Of a stretch of 64,000 nucleotides of DNA, positions 36,601 to 47,700 are shown one piece after another; the first letter of the stretch is position 1; each line of letters begins with the position of its first letter. Origin of the DNA: Drosophila pseudoobscura (Eukaryota > Arthropoda > Insecta > Diptera > Drosophilidae); NCBI RefSeq assembly GCF_009870125.1, contig NC_046683.1:5890001-5954000 (forward strand), in the 5' to 3' direction. A program made the position numbers and the translations under genes. Under the pieces are notes generated by a model, which did not search any database, was not told the DNA's origin, and was given only the letters and a program-made list of their open reading frames with translations.

Positions 36601-39600
36601 GAATGCAGAATGCGGAACAAAGCCCAATTATCTTTTCCCATCATTGAATGAAAACGATAATCCAAACAAACAAAAAACCATCGGTGGAAAAGGTACGTTG
36701 ACAGAGCCACCTTTAAGCAGCATTATCAGCTGCTTGGCTCGAAAGCTTCTCTCTGGCTCTCTCGCAATCAATGCCGTCGTTTCTCTCTCCGCAGCAGTAA
36801 ACAGTTAAGCATCATTGTCAGCTGCTGCGCCTAAAAGCCGCACGCTCTCTCTCTCTCTCTCTCTCGTTCGGCTCTCTCTAGGGCTCCATTGATGAAACGT
36901 TGGAACAAGTGAAACAAACACTTCTAGAACTCAACGAAAGAGAGCGAGAGAGAGAGAGAGAGAGCAACGGCCAGCACTGTAACCTTCAGCTGTGGCGCAG
37001 AGAACGATAGTGCATTCGACGTTTGTGTCGCCTGGATGGACAGCACAAATCGTACCCCCATCCGACCTCCTCCCTCCTTGCAAACCGACGACACACCAGC
37101 AGAAAACTCACTCACGCCAACCCCTACACAGCCCCTCCTGTCCCTGTCAGCTATTGTGCCTAATGCTCCGGCATGCGTGACGACAACGACCGACGATACA
37201 AACAAATTTCCTGACTATAGCTTTTCCACCATACGAGCACAAACAGCCACATGCCTCGGATATGATCGAAAAGTATACGAGTATATTACGGACCCAAAAA
37301 AATAAATACGGCAACAGCAACAGCGAGAAGGAAAAACTTGTTTGCTCAGGCCGAAGCTGTAGATACACTTTCGGAGGCATAAATATGGAGATCGTTTGAA
37401 ATTTGATTGCATTTCTGGGACAAAACGAGTCCAGAATCAACTCAAACGGTTCTGTAGCGATAAAGCATATAGAATCGTTTAAATATATTTAGTTAAAAAC
37501 ATGTAATTTTTATTGGCAATGGTCTATCGATATACACAGGTTAAAGTCGAAGAGAGGATCTATCTAAAGTTTGTTCCACACACAGGACGTTATCTTTAAG
37601 GTCAGAAGTTGACTCAGAAAGATAACCCACGTTCAGTGTTGAGTAACACCTATCGTCTATCGTTAGATATCGATGATTTTGCATGTCATAGATGACAGGA
37701 GGGCTCTTGACAGTTGTGTCATTCCACATTCAGTGTGCTAATTTAATTGTTTGTTCATTAAAAGGAACTAATTCTTCTACCATTAGGCGCAGAACCATCC
37801 CCGGTTGCCCACTTTTCACGGTAAGTACTCATTTGCACATAAAGTGGTACCAGCTGCGCCGGGAAATGCCTCGAAAATTAGTGAGCCCTGCCTTGTTATT
37901 TTTCGCTTTTATTGGTATTTCATTATTTTGTATTACGGGCTAAAAATCATTATGCCCCAACCGTTCGGCAAGGGTATAGGCGGCAACTGCAATTACCGAT
38001 GAGCACCGCTCAGTGGGGGGCTTAATGCATTGCTGCCTGCCTGCCGGCCAACTTGCCACCAAATGTTGCATAACTGTAGACCAGTACACACACAGAGACA
38101 CATAGAGACACATAGAGACACTCACCTAGATCAGCGTAGAGGGTCGTATTGAGCACAATGTCACTGATGCCACTCATTCCGCCCGCACATGTGTCCGAGT
38201 CCTCGTTCTCCTCGGCCAATGTGGGCGGTCCGTCCCAGAGAGCTTTCGCCGGACGTCGGACCCGGTCCAGGCGCACACGTGGCGCATCCTCGTAGCAGAC
38301 GTCACCCAGCTGGAGAGAGAATCAGAGAATCAGTGAACGGTCTTCGAATGGAGTCCGAAATGCTTCGTTTATTTATGGGTTTATTTGATTTGTCGATCTA
38401 CTCGTACTTCTAGGTTCTCCACTATATACCCACCTCCTTTTTGGGCGTAGCCGGGAATATCTACGGGTTAGTAGCATCCAGTAGGTTGGTTAGCGTGTGT
38501 GTGTGCGGGTAAGTTAGAGAGATAGATACAAAAATGGATACAAATACAGATACAGATACAGCGTGATATCGTTACAGTTACTTGTAGCTGTGATAGGATG
38601 TGGCGATGTGGTGTTTGTGTGTTATCTAGACATTTGTGTTTTGTTCCCGGCACTTACCGATATCTCCTCGCTGCAGTAGGCCGTGAAGCTCTGGTCATCC
38701 TGCTGCAGGACACAGTAGAGCGGGCCCCAGGGCAGGGTCTTGATGAGTCGCGTCAGTTCGCCTTCGGTTTCTGAAAAAAAATAATAAGAAAATTAGTTAT
38801 TTGTAAACGTACTACAGAATACTCGAATGAAAATGATTTGTTTTCTTTGCGTCTTCTTTATATTTCCTATCGATAAAAATATGTAGCATACTTTTGGGGC
38901 TGCAGAGGACAACCTTGTGGTTTGAAATAATTGTAGCATACTTTTCTGCTGCGCGAATCGATTCTACCTTGCACTCTATGATGCATACTCTCAGGCTGTG
39001 GCAAAATTAATGCACCGAAAAGCATATTATATATTTTACATTTTAGGCCAAATTAATATTTTATAAAGTAATCAATAATTGTAGAAAATTGATTAATTCA
39101 TCGCATGTATAAATGCCTTTTAGAGGCTGATCGAATACCAAGAGAGTACTCAAAAGGCATTCGGTATTTTGGGGCATGTCTCCCCCAACAAAGACACGCA
39201 AGAAGGAAAAATTTGGGAGGTTCATCGAGTAAATAAAAACATTGCTATTCTTCTCTCTTCTCTAGTTGAAAAAGCATTTCAAACGGGTAGAAAACTTCAC
39301 TTTTGCCTCGACATATCTCTAGGTATAGCTAATGCATCGACAAGTATTATAAATCCTATGAAAGGTAGTACAATTTTCCTTTCAACGGCCGTGCAGAAGT
39401 CGATTAAAAACTATGGAAGCGCTTTGTTTCACATAACCATCAATATTTGTTTGTAGATTACCCAAAAACACGCTCTTAAATGTGTGATATTGCGATACAC
39501 GTAGGCCCCCCTAGATATCGCATCGTGTGAAAGATCTCCCAGCTGCAGAGCACCTCGATCACACCACCCTCCCGTCTCGGATCCCGTGCGGCGCTTGCAT

Positions 39601-41665
39601 GTTGCTAGATACTATTTATGTATCTGTGGCTGCTGCTGCTGCTGCTGCTGCAACTGCAACTCAAATTCGTTTCTAATGAACAAGTGAATAATACAATAAG
39701 GCAGCAATAATACAAATTAAAATAATGCGGAAGAGGCCGCAGGTTTTGGTACGCTTGCAGGTGACTTAGATACATTGCTCGTTGCACAAATTTACCATAA
39801 GCGAACGGACACATTTGTATCGAAAGACACGAAGAGCGGTGCGGGATTTTAAGATGAATATAGAACAGGGGAACAGAATGCCAGAATGCAGGGAAATTTG
39901 TATACAAAAGTGCAATGTTTTAGGCACTTTTCGCCATACAAAAACAGGTGCATACTAGAGTTCTGCAGGAAAGGCACCGTTTATATGAATCCAAAAGAGT
40001 AAAATAGAATGTTCTTGAAAGATTAAAGTGCAGTGCATGCCACGAAATGAAACTATAGCGGATTATGCTAGAGAATGTATGTTTTAAGAGGAATAAACAC
40101 TTTTGGCACTTAAGAATTCATTCCATTAAACCCTTCCCTAAGCCCCTAGACTACTGGATGTTAAAAGATTCATTCCCATTCCCTTTAATTTCGGCTCAGT
40201 TTTAATGTTTTCCTCGAGACTTTAATGGGGGCTTTGTCACCTGAGATATCACACCAAAGAAACTGAAACCATTTGAGATCGATTACTATAGATTCTGTGA
40301 ATTGGAACAGTAAACATTGGAACACATCCCATAAGAGTGCCCTATCCCATAGAAGGATGTCTCAACATTTGGAAAGAGCTCAGGATTTGTGCTCAAGTTC
40401 ATTTAAAGCCTACAAATAGAGGGATCTCACCTGGCCGGAAAAATAATAATGGGGCAGGCTCAATGTTCTACATCTGTGGAAGTTGTGGAAGTTCAGATGC
40501 TTGGCCAAAAGGCCTCTGCCAATTATCCGAGAGATGGAAAAAGCAGAAGAAACAATGGAAGAAAGAGGAATACGAATAAGAATAAGAGCTCTGTATGTAC
40601 ATTTGTATGCAAGTAGGCGGAAGAGTAACAATGAGAATGTGTAACCATGTTGAACCAACACTCTCCTCGCCTCTCCACTCCCCTCCCTCACACTCCGCGC
40701 CGCTCCTCTCTCTCTCCGTCCGCCTCTTTCGTTCGATTCTACCCACCTCCAGCCATTCGGCTGTGGTCGTGTTCTTAGCTCTTCATCGAGGGCTTTCTCC
40801 TCTGGCTCTTCGCCGTCTCTGGCGCAGCTCTCCCACTCAATGAATGAGATAACAATGTGGAAGAGGCAGCAACCAAAAACTGTTTTCATTTTACGACATT
40901 CTAGCGATGGTGGCGTGACACATCACGTGACTCACGTGACTCACGTGCTGTGCATATGAATATTGGAATTATGTATAGTCCTCTGTGTATTGCTTAAGTG
41001 AGAGGCGAATGCAGAACCATTTCGAAGCTAAGACACACTGGGAGACAAAAAGAGACAGAGAGAGGAAGAGAGACGGGTAGGATGCCTGGAAAAATGATGC
41101 CTCTCCCAAAAATCTTTGCCCCTTATTCCTCCCCTGGCCCCGAGAGTCGGTCTTCGCTCGTGTCTCGGGCCCGAGAATGCAATAACGAAATACACGTCGT
41201 GTGTGGATCAAAAAGGTGTGCCTACCGCTGGCATAGCACTCGGTCTAGTACAAATTTTCCACAATATCCACCGCCTAGGGCTATCCATCATCTCTAGTGG
41301 AGCCACACACATCTGATCATGAACTCTCCTCAATTACGCTCTTTGAACTCTCCAGAAACCCCTCATTCCGCCCCCCCCGCTTTAACTCTCCAGAAGCTCT
41401 CTTTAACACTCCAGAAAACCCCTCCAGAAACTCCTCTTAACTCTCCAGAACACTCTCTATCCCAGAGTCCGACTTGTTGAAATTCCTCTCATTTGTTTTT
41501 GTATACCTTTTTTTTTTTGTTTTCTTTTAAGAAGCGAATTATTTTCACAGATCTACACAGACTAGCGGACCGGCGGCGCCCGTCTGTCCATTTAACATTT
41601 AACATAAATATTGTAAGTAATTGTGAAGCCAGCAGAACAGAACAGACAGAGGCGGCAGAAGAGAT

Positions 41666-41714
<49 letters not shown>

Positions 41715-44700
41715 TAGGTACTTGTAGTGGTACTTCGTAATACCGACCGATCGTGGCTCAGCAAATTTTGCGTTAATTTTTTGTTGCCCGCAGACGTTCG
41801 TTGGCTCTTCAGTTGTTTGTTTCTTTATTACAAAAGTTCTCTAACCCTACGACAAAGGAAGTTTAAGAACAAAATATATAGAGAAAATTCTTTGTGGAAA
41901 TCGGGAGTCCTATATAGGAAGGTACAATTGTATATCCCTTACGAAGGAAACACTCCTTTCGTTCTAATTTGTCTGTCTTCGAAGGGTATCTCAAATGTCG
42001 TCACGCTTTAGTTTTCTTTTTGATTTTTGCATAAGAATTTCTCGCTTTTTGAGTTCTCGAGTTCAATGCACTTTGCCAGCGTTGTTTTTCTTCTGCTTGT
42101 GCTTCTGCTTGTGCATTGGCCCCATGGCAACAGGTGGAGCTGGGAGCCCGGTAGCCCGGTAGCCGCAAGACCGAGACCGAAACCCTCCCCCTGCTGCCAC
42201 GAGGGGAAATGGCTACCGTGGGGGGAGGCAACATTACCACTGGAAAAATAAATAATGAATCTCCTGAGCAGCGAAGGCCCCCTTCCGATAAGACCCAGAG
42301 ACGCTTCCGATGATAGTGGCTCTACTCTTCGCTTCGTGTGTGCTTCGTGAGCATTCCAACATTTTATAAACTATCTTTCGATGCGGATCGTAAAGCATTT
42401 CTTAAGCGTCCATTGGGGGGCCCCTAGAGATAAGATATACCATACCAGGCACACACACAGTGAGAGAGAGAGAGAGATTCGGATTGGGATCTAGAGATTC
42501 ATTTCACAGACAGATCTGTTTCATATTGAATCGATCTATAAACTGATGGCTTTTTCCATCCCCAACTGTTTAGAGGACAGACAAGCATGGAACTGTGACT
42601 TTTGAGCATAGAATTAACTTTCAAGTAGAACTAGTCTCTAAAAACAACTCGGTTATAAAAGTTATTCAGCATCCAGAGCCATTAGCAGTCGACGCCATTC
42701 ACAATTCGCGGCGTGACTGGCAACCTTCTGGAACCGTGGAAGTGGAACCCAAAGAAATCTGAGAAGAGACATTTCTCTCCAGAAAATGTTGCATCATTGG
42801 TGTCCCTCTCTCATTCCCTTCGAACAGTTCTCTTTGTTCTGTTATCGTCAGAAAATTAATGAATGACTTCATTATGTTACAAATAATTTCATGTACAATC
42901 CCCCCCCCCCCCCCCCAGGCCACTCCCCTTTACCATTCCTGTAACCATCTGCATCTGCATCCGCAACGAAAACTCAATTATTAAATGTTAAGGCGCACCA
43001 AAAAAAAAAAAAGACATTTTGCCAATTAAAACTAATTTAAAATAATTTATACTATGCGTCATCTGTGTGGCATCAACAAACTCTCTGCGCTGTGTGGGTG
43101 TCAAAAGAAGGGAGCCAGCCAATGTCTGGAAATGCTGGCTGTCTGCTGTCGGACTTCCCTTCCCTTCTAAGCATATTCTTCGACTAAACCACAAACAGAA
43201 GAACCAATATGTTTTGGGATACCCATTGAATGATGGTAGGGGTATGATCGAGAAGGTGCTTTGCTTGTTTGCTGGGATTGAGGGAACCTTTGGGAAGTGG
43301 TTATTCTTGAGAGCTTTCTCAGCTATCAAGGAACTTATCCACTCTATTTATCGGTGATAGATTCTCCAATGGACGTAGATTCCCCTAGGCGAAAGGAACC
43401 ATTTGCTACGAATCTCCCAAACAGAAAAGATATTGATACAAAAGGCTAGATAGATGGATTTTCCCCTAAGCGAAAGGACACACATCTGAGCACAGAGACT
43501 AGGTGTTTCCCACGAGTGCCTGGAACCGTAACGATGGTAAATGTTTCAGTTTTCGATCCATAAAGATACACCATGATTTTTGTATAGATTTCTTATAAGA
43601 AAAAAGGGGCATCCTCTAGTCTTAACATTTGTTTGTCCACCCCACATAGGTTGATTGGTTCTATAAGGTTCTTATTTACTTTATTTGGTTTATGTTTCTG
43701 TTGCCGCCCTACGCTTCCGCTTGTGGCAGCTGTCCCCCCACAATCATCATCTCCCCACAAGGCAACATGTTGCATTTGTCTTTTCTTTTGTTTGGGGTGG
43801 GCGGTGACCCCGCCTGACCCAGATGCATATAAATGTACACAACATAAAAATATCTATTGGAATATATAGAGATTTACTCGGCACGGCACGGCCCGGGCAC
43901 ACGCAATCCTCCAGCACAGCATTTTCATTGCATAAGTCGAACGAATGAACACGCATTTAATTAGGTTTATGGGAATTATGGCAAATATGCGAAACGTTTG
44001 AAGCAAAAAAAGTCAACAAACAAGCAAAAACCCCCCCAACAAATGCTCCAAATAGCGCGGCAGCCACCGCCACTCTGCCCCCAGCGGCGGCAAAAGACAA
44101 ACAATGCAGAATTATAGCATAACTTTGGATTTTCGCATCATGTAATATCTATCGCGACTGTATCTGAATCTGGGTTGTGTGTGTCTCCATCTGTCTGTCT
44201 GTCTGCTGCTGCCTTTGTTGATTTGGAAATTCATTATTATTCAAGATTTCTTCTTTTATTATTTATATTTCTTATAACACCACAAACAGATCTTTTTTCA
44301 TTTTTGATTTATTTTCTCCAAGCGATGACGCTGCCAAATCCAATGGGGGGGGGATCTTTGTTTAGTTTTAGTGGCAGTTTTCCCTTAGTTTTTGGGGTTT
44401 TCCTACCTGTCTGCTGCCTTTACACTTCTCGAACTTGTGGGATTCTTTTGATATCCACTTTAAGAGCTGTTTTTGGGGCTATTCTGGCATGACCTATATA
44501 ACAGAGACCCCATGAAGAGTTTCGGAGTATTTTACTTTGAATTAGTATGGATTTCCCTTTTTTAGATGATAAATGATCAAAAAGTTCGTATACGAGTACT
44601 TCAGCTGAATGGCAAATGGCCAATCACGTGTTAACGCATGGAACTATCGTAGCTTGACTCGCTCTTGGCATGTGGACTGTGGAATATCCTGCCAGTTAAG

Positions 44701-47700
44701 GGAACTGTGGAATGGAATGTCCGGAAAACATCTCAATGTGCTCGAAGAATCCCAGGATTAGAGAACCTTCACAAGAACGTTCCTTGTCTCCGTACGAAAA
44801 GACTTACATCGATCATCATCTCATCAAGAGTGTTATAAATATTTTATTGCACTTCTGGTCGTGTTTAAATTTCATTCCCCTCAACGGCTGTGAGATGTCT
44901 TTCTTTTGTTTAAAATACCCCACAAATATCTACACATTCTCGTGTTTTTTCGTATAATATTTGGTTTATTTTTGTAAAGAACAACTGTTTTTGATTGAAT
45001 TTCGTTGAATTTACGGGTCTACCGGGTGTACACGGACTTACGTACGTGTATGTATGTATGATCCATACCCATCTGGTAAATCTGGTTGTAATTTCACATG
45101 CGCAAGTGCCTGGGTGCTGGTTGGAACGGGTTTTATTTTGTTTTTTTTTTCTCTTACCGGCTTATCCGTACGGGGTACTGGATGAGAGGGCAGGTTGTGC
45201 CAGAGGGGATTCCGGTAACGATTCCGGATTGGATTCTGAGCGGTGGCGGACGCCCAGGCAAACGCTGAGGCGAGAGCTCCCGAGAGTGCGAAAACAAAAT
45301 AGCGAAAATCGCTACAAACAGTGGGTTAATCTCTGGAATTTTCATGATGGGTATCTTTGTAGTCCTAAGGCTGTAGGTCTACGAATCTCCGAATCCACCA
45401 ATGCTACGAAAACGGGCTTTTTAAGTTGTTTGTGTTTCTTATTTGTTGGATGACTAAAATTTCCTTTTTTTTCCCACCTGAGAAGCGGCGACGGAGAAGC
45501 AATGTGTTAATCTATTCGAGTTCGATTTGTTGTTTTTTTTCTTTTGTTGTTGTTGCTAAAAGTCCAAACGCAAACCCGGCTTTGGGGGGGACTTCCCGTT
45601 CCCCACCGCCCGAAAACACTTGAGAGGAAAAAGTGAATTTTTTCATAGAAAGTTGTTAGGCAACATTTTGCAACGAACAAACAAACAACAGACGACAAAC
45701 GACGAAGACGTTGGATGGTGAACGGGGCAAACGCATTCGATACTTGAAAATAGAAAATTGTAGCCCAGTCGGTGCAGTGCAGAGCCGCACCCAAAGACCG
45801 ACATCCGATGCCGAAAGCAATCTGAAAGCCAGTTCCACTTCATGTTTCACTTTCTAGACGCCATGCCCCCGGCCATGTCCATCCCAGTGGGTCAATCCAG
45901 AGACCCACCGACAGCCGCACAGATCGTAGATGAAACGGAGAGAAGTTTTCCTTTTCCTTTTCGCAATGAAAGTTAGGTGGCTCAATGAACTCTACACTTC
46001 TTGTGCTCCCAATCCGTGGCAAGGTGTTCGACACAAAAATCGAACTGGAACATGCACGCACACAGCCACTGCAGTGGCAGTGCGGCAGCAGTGTGTGTGT
46101 GTGTGTGTGTGCCACAAAGTGTGTCACGACAACAAACAAACAACAACAACAAAAAATAAAAGCTGGATCGTTAATGACGCCATCTCCATGGTGTTGCCTC
46201 CAATCGTTCATCGTTTTGTCGTTCCGTTCCGTTCCTCTGCAACGTCTTGGTCTTTCGATTGAAGTCTCTCGATTTCTCTTGTTCCCTTTCTCTGTGTGTG
46301 TGCCTCGTTCTCGTCTCGTGTCTTCCTTTAAACGCTTTCGGCACGACCCATAACCAATTTCCAAACGCCAAACCGAAACCCAAGACAAACGACAAGCAAA
46401 AGTTAAGTTGAGTTGAGTTTCGGATGACCAAGTGACATGCAAACCGAAAGAATAATAGAAGCCATTACCCACTGGAGGGATACCCTAATGTGGTGCCATT
46501 TATGGATGATCTTTACCTAAAATCCCCTCAAAAGAGATTCCATTATTTTGGAACTGGAACATATTCGAAATTCCCGAAGTCACAGAAGAGAAGGCACATT
46601 TGTTGCTGTGACAAATTTCCCCTAAACAAAAGGATACATTCGTTTGGCAATGCAGGGACCTATTTAAATAGATTCCCTATAAAAGCTGCTTGAAAATAGG
46701 GGGAAATTCCATAAATATTTTGTATTTACGATAAATATTCCTGTTCCAATTTAAGAAGAAAATTAGCTGTGTTGTTATATATCAACGGAATGGTAAATAG
46801 CCAATTACGGGTGAGCGTGGGACCTGTCACATGCACGTGGAATGTACTATGGATTTTTGTAGTTGGACTTTTAGATTTCATAAGAACCAATATGCTGAAC
46901 AAATGCTATCTAGCAGCGGAAAAAAGCAGGGTATGACGACACACAACATGGAAACATGACAGAAAAATGATGTCAAAGCCAGCGGGCAACACGAAACATC
47001 GACGGGCAGGCCACAGAACAAGAAAAACAAAAAAAACATGAATGATATTTGTTCTCCGTGCCTCTGTCTCTGTCTCCATTTGATTGTAGGTGGAAGACAA
47101 GACACAAAGCCAAAGCAAATCAGAGCAAGAGTCAGGAGGCGTAAGGGTAAAGGGTAAAGGGTAAAGGTTGGGCCCCCAATGGAATGCCAGATATGACCTT
47201 GACACGCACATGAACACACCTTCCTTCCGTCCTTCCTTCCGCTGGCAATAACCGTAACAGAGAATACAGAAAAAACTGAAATGTAATCCAAAAATGGCAA
47301 TAAAAGAGCTGCCATACCCATGCATGACCGACTGCCTCCGCCTCAGGCTCTGCCCCGCCTTCATGCCCCCTGCTTTTTCTGCCATGTGACGACGGGGAAA
47401 CCTTGCCACTTATCGCCGGCGATCGTTTGTGTGGGTGAGAACGCGTCGTGCCGTGCCCCCCTTATTCAATGCTAATCCGCATATCTGTTCGTGACAGTTC
47501 GAACGGGCCACAAAATGTGTCAAAGTCGAAACGTGGAATGGAAGGAATGGCATTTCTACACACAGGAAGTGTGTCTATTCAGGATTTGACTCAGTAAAAC
47601 ATTTCCGTCTCGGAACTCAGAAAACTCACGTTCAGTGAGCTGATGGCCGTAGCTCTTTGTCCAGGATAGGTCAATCGATAAGAATCGATGACTTTCCGGT

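Larger units (their letters stand above)
25067..38125 (-). other. Large raskol intron / upstream region of the 25066 start
   Basis: About 13 kb without a supported coding exon. Holds a period-30 duplication at 25131-25180, three 7-bp gcgcact units at 25611-25630, an octamer array at 27965-28004, GATACA-type runs (31738-31770, 33540-33572), a GC-rich pyrimidine-polarised block at 35820-36170, paired CT/GA tracts around 36844-36964 and copies of two dispersed repeats. The 25.1-25.7 kb part probably includes the promoter of the 25066 isoform. Confidence 0.6.

Noticed and set aside
38085..38122. Regular repeat (agagacacat) that looks array-like
   Set aside because: Only three direct 10-bp units with no spacers; a microsatellite beside a splice donor, not a CRISPR.
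39169..39456. 95-codon + strand frame in a raskol intron
   Set aside because: No recognisable domain, promoter or splice context; length is within chance for AT-rich intron.
45154..45345. Possible extra raskol exon with donor gtaagag at ~45158-45153
   Set aside because: Its open frames end in phase 0 or 2, while the next exon (38770) needs phase 1; the phase-1 frame has a stop just before the donor. No start codon fits the phase-0 frame.
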